DNA from: Discostella pseudostelligera
Lineage: Eukaryota; Bacillariophyta; Thalassiosirophyceae; Thalassiosirales; Thalassiosiraceae
DNA: 16,170 nt
Assembly (NCBI GenBank): GCA_036940085.1
Contig: JALLBK010000469.1
Location: 1 to 16,170, forward strand
Direction of reading: 5' to 3'
Position 1 is the first letter of the stretch, and every line of letters begins with the position of its first letter. Under the pieces are notes generated by a model, which did not search any database, was not told the DNA's origin, and was given only the letters and a program-made list of their open reading frames with translations. A program made the position numbers and the translations under genes. Below, in pieces: positions 1 through 9,082 of the stretch.

Positions 1-31
1 TAGATCTGGCTCTCTGTACGAGCCAGATCTA
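1..31. repeat. Perfect 12-bp inverted repeat (hairpin) at window edge
   Basis: Bases 1-12 (TAGATCTGGCTC) and 20-31 (GAGCCAGATCTA) are exact reverse complements separated by a 7-base loop. As RNA or single-stranded DNA this would form a stable 12-bp stem. It lies upstream of the gene at 363 and may belong to the 3' end of a gene left of the window. Its role is unknown, and sequence beyond position 1 is not visible, so it could be part of a larger structure. Confidence 0.8.
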
Positions 32-362
32 GCTGTTACAGATCAAGTAGATATCTAGTGCTATGGTACGCACGATATTTTATGGTTTACTCCACCGGAG
101 AGTGAACGATATTGTATCTACTTACCATCGACAACCCGCCGCAGCTGGAGCACCATCCATTAACCAAACTCGCTCCATACCAATACCATGATACATGATA
201 CCTCCATAATATTATCATAACCATGAAGCTGAAGCCCGATGCCGAGGACCTGGTACCTTAACACCACGGCATCAGACGAACTCTCGCTCTCTACTCTCTC
301 AAGAAGGATGATAGAAATCACCTTTACCTTTTACGCAATAATACGAGTCGAATTCTTCTGGT
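32..362 (+). promoter_or_regulatory. Upstream region/leader of the 363-3834 gene, with upstream ATGs
   Basis: No convincing main coding sequence is visible here. Two upstream ATGs precede the chosen start at 363. One opens a 12-codon ORF at 223-261. The other (239) opens a 93-codon ORF to 520 that overlaps the start of the main coding sequence in another frame. In the frame of the main ORF there are stops at 309 and 312, so 363 is the first usable ATG unless an unseen upstream exon exists. The transcription start is not identifiable, so whether the upstream ATGs are transcribed is unknown. Confidence 0.4.
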
Positions 363-3300
363 ATGGTGTCTACAACTGCAACCACCCTAGCGAGCAATCG
401 CCGCAAATATCGCTTGGCGCAGCAAAACAGCCGGTCGTCGTCTACTTCGTCGGAGGCGGCCGCAGCCCAAGGGCAAGGTCATGTGGAGGGATCAGGACCA
501 ACCGCCGCAACACCAACTAAAGCCGCCGCCGCCGCCGCCGCCGTTGTCGTGGGTCAATCTTCTTCTGCCACCACCCATGCCCATACTGCGTCGGCGTCGG
601 GCTCAATGGCGATGAGCTTGGCGGCCAACAGCGCAAGGTCAACGTCTTCCATCCCGTCGCCGTCGGCAACAATGCTGACGCGCGGGCGCGGGTCTCCTCA
701 TTCCGCCACAGCTACGCGTCCGCAGCATTTGAATTTTCAGCAGCAACCGTCATATGAATATTCGCAGGCACCGGCGCCATCGTCCACCAGCAAAGAGGGA
801 GCACCAACAACTGAAACTTCTGGAGGCATCAGCATCAATAACAGCACTGCTACTGCTACTGCTACTACTAGAGGAAGGTCCCGCCGTTCTCGTGCAGCAA
901 CGCGTCGTGGAGTTGGTGGAACTGGAATGGGACGAGTGGGGAGAGATCATGGAGCGGGGAGCAGTGTTGGGAGCAATAGCAATATCGGACATTCACATGC
1001 CGACGACGCTGACCAAGTCCCAGTGGAAGAACAGGATGATATTTTCTCCTCCTTATCATCGGTAGACAATGCAAGTAGCAATGCTGGAGGTGCTGGGGTG
1101 CATCCATACCGTCAACGAATACATCGAAACTCCCAACAACAACAACGGCACGTGGAGGAGGATGACCACAACGGAACACCACTCAACTTGCAGGTAGTCG
1201 AATCAGTGGACTCCGACGATAGCGGCACATGCTTTAACAGTGTCGGTACCACCACGCCGAGGCAGCCATCTCCGCGACATCATGTTGGTGGTGCACATCA
1301 TGGCAATAATAACAATCACCTACTTGATAATCTCCATGCAGAATTTGGACAAGAGCAACGACAGCCAGATGATCCAGACCAACCTGATTTTAATAGTACT
1401 AATAGTCGACAACAACGACTGCTGCCATCATCCAAGACCAAGAATCGATGGAGAAATAATCGAGGCATCTCCAACGCCGATAATAATATGCATTTGAACT
1501 CATCCGACACTTTGAGTCCATTGCATGAACATGTTAGTGCCGCTGCCGATTCGTCTACATCACCGTCTACTCCATCCTCATTTAGAAAGCATGGAGGAAA
1601 CACTATTCACGAGCAGCAGGATGAGTTTGGTTCCAAGCAATCTTTGCCACGAGATAGGAATAGGTCGATATGGGACCGTCCGGAGGAGATGGTAGCCAAC
1701 AATCACACTAGCAAGAACACACGCAGTGTGGGACCTTCGGATAATGGATCTGCTGCATATTCCGAGTTTGATTGGGATGGGTCATCCTCTCACCAATTAG
1801 TTGGGACTGGTGGTGGTGGTGGTGGTGGCGGAGGCTGGGACAATTACCATGCTCAGCATGCTACTAGTAATACTCGACAAGGGCCACCATCTGCGCAGGG
1901 TAGTAGTGCGGTGGAATATTCCCGATATGATGCAGATCACGATGCTCAAACATATACCAATTCTTCAGTGGGAGCGAGAGGGGTGGAGCCATTCCAGAGA
2001 GATGCCACTTTGTACAAACGGTTGGGGCGTCAGAATGGTGGTGGTACACTTTCCAATAACGGCGATGGTGGCGGTGGAAACGGGGGAGACGACTCCAACG
2101 ATGATTCAAATACGGATGCCGCGATATTTAACCAAACAAATATTAAGGCGACATTTGGAGTGTGTGCTGCGGCGACATTGGGAGGTAAGATTAACTGCTT
2201 GTTTTTGTCATTTCTTGGGTGCATGGTTCCACATCCCCTCCTCATTTATTTGATTCTCTGCGAATGTTCGTGACACAGGTGCAATCCTTGGTCCCATAGG
2301 TATTCTGGTAGGCGCTGCCTCTGTTGGGATTGGGATGGGAGTGATGCAAATACCAGAAGAGCAACGAAATAACGTGCGCAATCATGCAGCCACATCCCTT
2401 GAAAAGATGCGTAATCTTGCATTTGATGTGAGCGATACCATGTCTAACAATTGTGCGAAATACAGCGGTGCAGAACCCTCTGAAGTAGTGGGAATGGTTG
2501 TACCGAATGATATCTTGGATCGTTGTGGATGTTTGCCTACAAATTCTGGGGATGGCGATGATCGGGGAGAGAAAGTTAGGGCTAGGGGCGTGGCCGGAAG
2601 CGTCGTAGAAGATGGACACTCCTTGACTGGCACTGATATGAACTTCGAAGTACGATCCGAGGGCAGCTCGCCGATTGGTATGAATCGATTGGTTGGTGAG
2701 GTGTTTGGGGATGAACAAAATCACGTAAGCCCGATATCCCAGCAAATCAATCTCGTGGGTGGCGTTGGTGGTATGGGCAGTGCTGGTGACATTAAGGGGC
2801 GCAGTAGTGTTTCTGCTGGTGGGGACGTTCATGGTGGTGTGGGATCGTCTGGTGATGAGGATGCCGGGCAAAGGGTGGCGTGTGGACGGAAAGGTGAGCA
2901 GTACAGTATTTCATGCCATCAACACCACTGACTACTCACAATGTTGTGTTCCCGTTGCGGTCTCTCAATTCATGTCGTTGTTTCACCTCTCTCCTTCTCC
3001 AGGTCGTGTTGTTCCACTAAGTCAAATCCACTCGTTGCGCCCATCGCTCCAGCCGCGAGCGTGGCTTGATGTCATGGCTAGTGCGCACACTACCCGAGAT
3101 GATAAGAATGAAGCAATGCAAGAGATATTAATCCTCGCGAAGGATAAGGTGAGTGTTCGAGTGTTGGCCATGTATTCCAGAATAGTTTATCGGTTTCGCT
3201 TGAGGAAACGTCAAACAATATCCTCATGGATTCTCCTTTGCCAACATCATCCTGTCATAGGAGATCTCTCGCTGGTTTCTTGAAGTGAGTTGCTTATCAT

Positions 3301-3834
3301 CACCTCTATCGCACTTCGCATATATACGTTTTGCATCATCCTAACAACTGCTGGTCCCCAAAATTGTCGCAGGAAGGAATCCTTGACTCATTGATGTTCA
3401 TCTTGAGCAGCTACTTTAGGAATTATTCCTCCTTTCTTCGGCATGAGACAACCGTGAAAATGAGTGATACTGACAAGGAGGAACCCTTTTCGTCATACAA
3501 GCAGGGTGGGAATGCATTTTATCATGCAAAGCTGGCTGCCAACTGCTGTGTGGCCCTAGGGAAAGCCCATTGTGCTGCAGTTCATACCGAAGGTGATTTG
3601 CTATTAATGTCAGCATACAGCCGAGGGAGCGTACCGGTGGAGCGGCAATTGGCGCAGATGCTCTTTGAGGTACCACATCATATGAAAGTTATGAATCCTT
3701 CCGCGGGAAGCGACACAGGAGAAAGCCAGCAAAAGTTTGATGCTGAGTTCACCCTAACAGAGCTGTCAATGCAGCAGGCCGAAGACCTCGCAAGCTCCAT
3801 CAAAGCACTGGACGATGGAAAGATTGATGTGTAG
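363..3834 (+). CDS. Unknown protein: disordered N-terminus, Gly-rich hydrophobic segment, ARM-like C-terminus (5 exons, 1022 aa)
   Basis: Exons are 363-2184, 2279-2893, 3003-3148, 3261-3284 and 3373-3834. All introns are GT-AG (donors GTAAGA, GTGAGC, GTGAGT, GTGAGT; lengths 94, 109, 112, 88) and the phases close to 1022 codons plus stop. I do not recognise the family. Residues 1-595 are low-complexity (Ser, Thr, Asn, Gln, His, Gly; Ala and Gly runs) and look disordered, with an Arg-rich RGRSRRSRAATRRG patch near 170-183. Residues about 597-630 are hydrophobic and Gly-rich with a glycine-zipper look (GAILGPIGILVGAA), followed by PEEQRNN and a possible amphipathic helix; the 2185-2278 intron splits this segment. 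Residues about 814-1022 are helical, with an armadillo-like pattern (ILILAKDK, then EEGILDSLMFILSSY, then KLAANCCVALGKAHC). The start at 363 follows in-frame stops at 309 and 312. A membrane-attached scaffold is possible but is inference only. Confidence 0.82.
522..542 (+). repeat. (GCC)7 trinucleotide run coding for Ala
   Basis: Seven consecutive GCC codons in the frame of the 363 gene give a poly-Ala run followed by Val codons, within the disordered N-terminal region. Such runs are prone to length variation by replication slippage. Confidence 0.85.
845..869 (+). repeat. ACT/GCT-rich short tandem repeat coding for Thr/Ala
   Basis: A run alternating ACT and GCT codons encodes a Thr-Ala repeat immediately before the Arg-rich patch of the 363 gene. 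It is a simple-sequence tract within low-complexity coding DNA. Confidence 0.7.
1809..1835 (+). repeat. GGT-rich trinucleotide run coding for poly-Gly
   Basis: Consecutive GGT codons followed by GGC/GGA/GGC encode about nine Gly residues before a Trp-Asp-Asn in the 363 gene. It is a simple repeat in the predicted disordered half. Confidence 0.8.
3261..3284 (+). other. 24-nt micro-exon of the 363-3834 gene
   Basis: The preceding intron ends ...CTGTCATAG and a GTGAGT donor follows directly, leaving a 24-base exon encoding EISRWFLE. Both flanking junctions are phase 0, so including it keeps the frame and joins AKDK to EGILDSL within the helical C-terminal domain. Skipping it would also keep the frame, with a loss of eight residues. 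Confidence 0.65.
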
Positions 3835-4642
3835 TTTGATTGTGTAGTTTTATTTGTTCCATATTCTCAATAACTTTTACATATGTGATCTCTGATTGTA
3901 TTAGCACACTGAGTTCCTTGTTTTCCGCATGAAGCCTCCATCATCGTCAAGAATTTTCTGTGCCTGCTCGTCTTGCGGTAGGCAGGTTGGAGTCACCCCG
4001 CTTGCCGTGGAGCTCCACGCGTACTACTTTAGACTGCCCCCTTCCTCGTCGTCACTTCATTATTCCATCGCCGATATCATGGGCTATCTACATTGATGAA
4101 CAAACATGATGAGAGGAAGGGAGATAAAGGACCATCATTCTTAGCGGTATTTGTCTCTTCCACGTGGCTTCGTATTTTTGTCTGCTCGCTCGATCGTCCG
4201 TCGCCTCACAAGGCGGCACGGACAGGAATCTTTGAATAGCCTCTGCTGGCCTTAAATCTTTATTGAACGTTAGGTACCCATATCTAAAAGACTTATCCAC
4301 AACAATTACGGTTGATATGTACCGTGAAAGGCTTGCGGGCGGTGTGACGATGAGCGAAGTTAGTTGGGAGGAAGAGAAGCGAGAAGCGAGCGAGCCACAA
4401 ACGAACAACGAACAATAAAAATGACACCACCCCAGGCCATGGCCATGCGGGCGGCATGCATCTTAATATTACTCCTACGTATTTTCATTGCCATCGATCG
4501 ACCCTAGCCTACACTCGACCTTTGCTCTGAGGGAACGAACAACAATCATTCTCAGAACATCATAACACCAACAGAAGACAGCAGCAGACCAGTTCCGTCG
4601 AGGATACACCGTTAGACGCGCGTAGATAGTACATAGTACCTC
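3835..4642. other. Intergenic region: 3' end of the 363 gene and leader of the 4643 ORF
   Basis: About 800 bases without a convincing gene. The left part is AT-richer and presumably includes the 3' UTR of the upstream gene. The part near 4340-4425 is purine-rich. A 106-codon minus-strand frame at 4088-4408 begins at a TTG rather than an ATG and has no recognisable domain, so it is not called. The 4437-4461 stretch has short palindromes (GGCCATGGCC, GCATGC) that are not distinctive. Confidence 0.6.
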
Positions 4643-5317
4643 ATGATCACTAGCACCGACGATACAGCGGTCGCCGCCGCCGCGGCACAAACAACAACAA
4701 TAGCAGCCGAAGGCGAACTGCGATCGCGTGGAACATCTCGCAACAATCTCCAATCTGGTGATGATGATGACAACAACGACGAGGCAGCAACAAGCTGCCA
4801 GAAGAGGGGATGGTTCCGAGCTTCGCGATTCGGTATTTTGCAGAAGTACAAGTCTCGCATCTTTGGGGGTGTATTGCTTTCGATATTGATAACCGTCGTG
4901 GTGGTACTTTTGGTTGAGGATGTTAATATTGTAAGTATCCATCGAAATATTCTCCCATCACTGCACTTGGTTGATTTTGGTTGAGATTTTTGTGGACGAG
5001 CACGCCGACAGAAACAGCTGATAATATCGTACATGGAAGGAAAATGAGCGTCGATGATGTGTTTTCGGAATCATTTGGATCCGATCGAAGAATATTACGA
5101 TACAATACCACTGAAATTGCCAGGAGTGTACAATGCAGAACAACGAACATGAGAAATCTGTTTGCTGTTTGCTGGACGAGGCTTCATTCTTCATTCTTCA
5201 TGCTTTTTTGCACCTTCCCTCTTCCCTTGATTCCTTGCCATGGCCATGACATCATGATGGTGTTGTTTTCAGATATTATATGAATATGCTGGATTCGACT
5301 TTTATGACAATGAATGA
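4643..5317 (+). CDS. Possible small single-pass membrane protein (2 exons, 110 aa), or distal first exon of the pyrophosphatase gene
   Basis: The ATG at 4643 opens 96 codons to 4930, where a consensus GTAAGT donor follows in phase 0. The encoded segment has an Ala/Thr-rich start, an acidic Asp/Asn stretch (DDDDNND), a basic stretch (residues about 53-71) and one clear membrane helix near residues 74-90 (GGVLLSILITVVVVLL). The best downstream acceptor is TTGTTTTCAG ending at 5272. Splicing to 5273 adds ILYEYAGFDFYDNE and a stop at 5315-5317, for 110 residues in total. Earlier AG sites (4985, 5000, 5011, 5017) give stops within about 4 to 12 codons. The phase-0 donor at 4930 would also fit the acceptor at 5947 of the H+-pyrophosphatase, which would give that enzyme an extra N-terminal helix. 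No family is recognised. The open frame, helix and splice signals support a real exon; the 3' structure is uncertain. Confidence 0.4.
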
Positions 5318-5346
5318 TGAATTGTTTGAATGCGTGCATGTCCGTG

Positions 5347-5384
5347 CCATCGACCGACCGCCGCGCCGCCATCGACCATCGACC
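5347..5384 (+). repeat. Three copies of CCATCGACC
   Basis: CCATCGACC occurs at 5347-5355, 5369-5377 and 5376-5384; the last two overlap by two bases. They lie about 310 to 345 bases upstream of the pyrophosphatase ATG. They may be binding sites or chance low-complexity sequence. Confidence 0.6.
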
Positions 5385-5431
5385 ATATCTCTTGTCTTTG
5401 CTGGGTGTGAGAGGGGTATTGATGGTATGTA

Positions 5432-5453
5432 GAACGTACCATATCGTACGTTC
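5432..5453. repeat. Inverted repeat GAACGTAC-N6-GTACGTTC
   Basis: Bases 5432-5439 and 5446-5453 are exact 8-bp inverted copies around the spacer CATATC, roughly 240 bases upstream of the pyrophosphatase start codon. Each arm contains an ACGT core, a common basic leucine zipper recognition core in plants and algae. A role as a dimeric transcription factor site is inference. Confidence 0.6.
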
Positions 5454-5691
5454 AAGGACAGACGGTGCATGAGGAGACGCACGGACGACGAAGCCCGATC
5501 TTCCCGCGCCCAGCTGCTTCAATGAATTCAACCACATCATTGACACAGCAACATCAAACATCAGCCCTACATACGATACTCCTACTACACCTCGCATTAG
5601 CAGCAGCTCATTTCATTTGACACCGACACCGATCATCAACGTTTGATACTACCCTCCGTCCACAATAGAGAGCACACGCGAGGTCGCTACC

Positions 5692-5694
5692 ATG
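5692..5694 (+). other. Start-codon-only coding exon of the pyrophosphatase gene
   Basis: The sequence CTACCATG|GTGAGA places a donor directly after the ATG. A 253-base intron follows, ending TCTGTCTCAG at 5947, and the next exon opens with TCATCGGCC in phase 0. The resulting N-terminus MSSATAIIF enters the first membrane helix at once, as in other family members. Unspliced, the ATG frame hits a stop after 23 codons. The alternative is splicing from the 4930 donor. Confidence 0.65.
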
Positions 5695-8600
5695 GTGAGA
5701 GAGGGGGAGAAGATCAATGGTCGGGACTGGCGAGGAGGGCCGTCGGCGGTCGGTGGAATGTAACTGCGCTGTTGGTGTTGGCTTGGCGAAAAGATTTTCA
5801 TCGGCATCGATGATTTTTAGGGTTCTTGTCTCGAGTTTTTATTATGTCTCAGTGCGATGTGCAAGGGGGAGCTCTACCGCTCCATGATATGCCTCATTTC
5901 TTTCATTTACTGACGATCCCTTTTCTTCATACTTGTATCTGTCTCAGTCATCGGCCACCGCCATCATCTTTTCAGCTGCCGTCCTTGGCATGCTATGGGC
6001 CCTCTTACAGTTCCTTATCATCACACGCATCCCCGTCCGCTCCGAGGGCGTCTCGGACTCGACCGGCCTCGTGAGCGGCTCCAACGATGAGGCCACGACA
6101 CGTCGTCTTGTCGAGATCTACACTGCCATTTATGAGGGTGCCGAATCGTTCCTACGTGCCGAGTATTCCATCTGCGCACGCTTCATCTTCGTCTTTGGTA
6201 TTCTGATCTTCGTTTTGGTTTCATGGGGTACTGGTTGGGACTTTGCTCGTGGTCTATTCACGACGCTATCGTTTGTTTTGGGAGCTGCCACCTCCATCCG
6301 TGAGTATTGTTTCCCCCGCTTCCCTCTGGTGTCTTTCCATTTCCTCAATGGTTTGTCGCAACTCACAAATATCCCTTCCTGCCGATCTCCACCACATCAA
6401 CAGTGTCTGGTTACCTTGGTATGAAGGTAGCCGTCTACTCCAACGTCAGGACTACCGTTAGCGCCCAAAAGTCAGGATGGACTTCCTGCTTCAACACTGC
6501 CTTCCGGTCAGTGAATCTCCTTGAATAATTTATTATCTATCGATTTGTTCATGTTCTCATGAAAAGCAATTTGTTTTGTACCAACAGTGCCGGTGCCGTC
6601 ATGGGATTCGCCCTCTGCGGAATTGGAATCTTTATGCTCTACGTCTCCCTACTTGCCTTCCGTATCCATTATCCTGCTCCTGAGGATTGGATCTATCTTA
6701 CCGAGTGTTTGACGGGATATGGTTTGGGCGGCTCTTGTATTGCCATGTTTGGCCGTGTTGGTGGAGGTATTTATACCAAGGCTGCCGATGTTGGTGCCGA
6801 TCTTGTTGGAAAGGTCAGTTTCTTGACAAAGTTATTTGTGAATTTTGGACCACCGTTCGCCCGCCCGCTCACTACGTCTTCTCTTTGACTCATAGGTTGT
6901 GCATGGAATTCCCGAGGATGATCCGCGTAACCCCGCCACAATTGCCGACAATGTTGGAGACAATGTAGGTGATGTTGCTGGTATGGGATCCGATCTCTTT
7001 GGATCTTTCGCGGAATCTACCTGTGCCGCACTTGTACTTGGATCTTCCATCGGCATGTCTGGAGGATGGGACGCCATGGTCTTCCCCGTCGTTGTCTCGG
7101 CTGTCGGAATCATTGTTTGCTTGCTCTGCTCCTTCATTGCCACGGACCTTCATCCTGTCAGGTCGGAGAAAGATGTGGAAAAGGCCCTTAAAGTGCAACT
7201 CATTAGTACGACAATTCTGATGATCCCGGCTGTGTACCTTGCCGCTGAAACTTTCCTCCCTGGCGAATTCGAGCTTCGTGCTACCGTCGGACTCGACGTA
7301 TTGACTCTGCACCCTTGGCAAGCCGTTACATGTGTCGGCATGGGAGCTGTTGGAGGCCTTACTATTGGCCTTGTTACTGAGTACTACACCTCGCACTCAT
7401 ACAAACCCGTTCGGGAACTTGCGGATAGTTGTAAGACGGGTGCCGCCACCAACATGATTTATGGTATTGCTCTTGGCTACAAAAGTGCCATTATTCCCGT
7501 GCTGGTGCTGGCTATTGTCGTCTATGGATCCTTCGCGATCGCGGATATGTACGGCGTGGCACTTGCGGCTATTGGATTCTTGTCCAACCTCGCTACTGGG
7601 CTTACAATTGATGTTTACGGTCCTGTGTGCGATAATGCCGGTGGTAAGTACCCATGGTATTGGCCAACACTTCACAATTGAAAATTTTATTCATTTCATT
7701 TTTGTCGCACGAACATATTTCCGTAGGAATTGCTGAGATGGCCGAACTCGAGCCTTATGTTCGTGAGAAGACTGACGCCCTTGACTCTGCCGGTAACACA
7801 ACTGCCGCCATCGGGAAGGGATTCGCCATTGGATCTGCTGCCCTTGTATCCCTTGCTCTCTTTGGAGCCTTCGTCACCCGTATTCGCCATGCATCTGGCG
7901 ATGAACTTTTTCAAGGGTGAGGCTTTGAATTGACGGACTTTCTCCCTGCCATTGTTAATCACTCCTCGCAGATACTGACCTTTTTGATCTTGTCACAGGG
8001 GTGTCAACATGCTTCAACCTCTTACTTTTGCCTTCCTCATTATTGGTGGAATGATTCCCTTCGCCTTTGCTGCCATGACAATGAAATCGGTTGGTGTTGC
8101 TGCCATGGAAATGGTGTATGAGGTCCAACGTCAATTTGATGAAAAACCCCACCTTCTGGATGCAAACCCAACTGAACGTCCTGACTATGATGCCTGCATT
8201 GCCATCTCGACGAAGGCGTCTTTGAAGGAAATGATCCCACCTGGAGCTTTGGTGATCTTTACACCTCTTTTGACCGGAATCTTCTTTGGAGTATATGCCG
8301 TTTCTGGTCTACTTGTCGGTTCTCTTGTTGCTTCAGTCCAACTTGCAGTTTCGATGTCCAACTCTGGCGGAGCCTGGGACAATGCTAAGAAGTATATCGA
8401 GAAAGCATCACCTGATTCAGAGTTGAAAGGAAAAGGATCTGATGTTCATAAAGCTGCTGTTGTGGTAAGTCGCTGCAATGTACTTCTTGAAGATTCTTTG
8501 GTGTACAATAATAGTCGCTTACCTCAATAGTTCATGTCTCATTTGTTCTGTACAGGGAGATACAGTTGGTGATCCATTCAAGGACACGTCAGGCCCAGCC

Positions 8601-8865
8601 CTCAACATTGTGATGAAGTTGATGGCCGTTTTATCCCTTGGTGAGTGCACTTATTGGTTGTTTACACATTGTCTCTGACAGTGAGCTCACGGTCTATGTT
8701 ATCACTCCTTGTTCTCTCTATTAGTCTTTGCCGATACCTTTTATGCGGTCAATGGTGGTAAGAGAAAATTGTCCTGCTTAAGCAATCCATTTCCGTAAGT
8801 GCGCTCTTCTTACACCTTACTTCTTCTGAATGTCCTCAATAGGTGCGGGAGTTTTCCAGCTTTGA
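5692..8865 (+). CDS. VHP1: Vacuolar-type H+-translocating inorganic pyrophosphatase, K+-dependent type I (10 exons, 742 aa)
   Basis: Hydrolyses cytosolic PPi and pumps H+ across an endomembrane, typically the vacuole. Exons: 5692-5694, 5948-6299, 6404-6506, 6588-6813, 6896-7643, 7727-7916, 7999-8464, 8556-8640, 8725-8757 and 8843-8865; all introns are GT-AG and the frame closes at 742 codons plus TGA. The length fits the family (about 750-770). A membrane helix lies at about 5-28. The three conserved acidic substrate-site blocks are intact: DVGADLVGK (220-228) followed by [20 protein letters not shown] (235-254); DNAGGIAEM (474-482); GGAWDNAKK (664-672) with [11 protein letters not shown] (697-707). 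The segment [11 protein letters not shown] (499-509) has Ala at the position that is Lys in K+-independent enzymes, so K+ dependence is expected. There is an in-frame stop at 5885 and no ATG between it and the 5948 exon, so the start must be on an upstream exon; ATG|GTGAGA at 5692 fits. The gene converges with the tuberin-like gene. Confidence 0.95.
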
Positions 8866-9082
8866 GCGTCTCCAATAAATGGACAAGCGGGCACGACAGT
8901 TTCATGGGGTTTATTTCTTCATCAAAGCGTTGAAGTTGTTTAGGCCGACATCGGCAGATTGGATAGACTGACTGTGAATTCACCAGTATTTGTGTATAAG
9001 CTTAACAGATAAACAGTTGATTGAAAGCTGACACTATTTGTAACAATGCTTATTTCACCAACATTGCTCATGACTGCCTAAC
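8866..9082. other. Convergent intergenic region (217 bp)
   Basis: Tail-to-tail spacer between the pyrophosphatase stop and the stop of the minus-strand gene. It holds an AATAAA at 8874-8879, only 8 bases after the stop, which may or may not be a polyadenylation signal. Both 3' UTRs must lie here or overlap; no RNA gene is visible. Confidence 0.6.

Larger units (their letters stand above)
5318..5691 (+). promoter_or_regulatory. Upstream region and probable 5' leader of the H+-pyrophosphatase gene
   Basis: This 374-base gap has no supported coding sequence. The last 180 bases or so before the ATG at 5692 are rich in A and C on the + strand (CACATCATTGACACAGCAACATC and similar), as expected for a leader rather than an exon. 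Two compact repeat elements sit further upstream (5347-5384 and 5432-5453, listed separately). Core promoter boundaries cannot be assigned by eye. Confidence 0.45.

Noticed and set aside
868..1182. Minus- and plus-frame ORFs within 750-1182 and 1240-1603
   Set aside because: They are shadow frames of the low-complexity, GC-rich first exon; their compositions are simple repeats of the same codons read in other frames.
2242..2871. 209-codon minus-strand ORF opposite exon 2 of the 363 gene
   Set aside because: It is antisense to an exon that fits a fully closed gene model, has no recognisable domain and has no matching splice partners.
4088..4408. 106-codon minus-strand ORF in the intergenic region
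   Set aside because: It starts at TTG, not ATG, shows no domain or membrane segment that is convincing, and lacks other support.
4475..5034. Overlapping minus-strand ORFs (155 and 140 codons)
   Set aside because: They are antisense to the 4643 exon and Cys/Arg/Val-rich in a way typical of antisense shadows.
5040..5170. Plus-strand frame encoding KMSVDDVFSESFGS as an internal exon between 4930 and 5273
   Set aside because: No acceptor before it is in phase with the 4930 donor, and no consensus donor follows it.
5184..5597. 137-codon minus-strand ORF upstream of the pyrophosphatase
   Set aside because: It lies in the probable promoter and leader, and has no recognisable domain.
6890..7396. 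168-codon minus-strand ORF
   Set aside because: It is antisense to the most conserved exon of the H+-pyrophosphatase.
5692..8865. Possibility that the pyrophosphatase is a bacterial or recently transferred gene
   Set aside because: Nine spliceosomal introns of the same size class as those in neighbouring genes and a plant/protist-type sequence argue for a resident nuclear gene.
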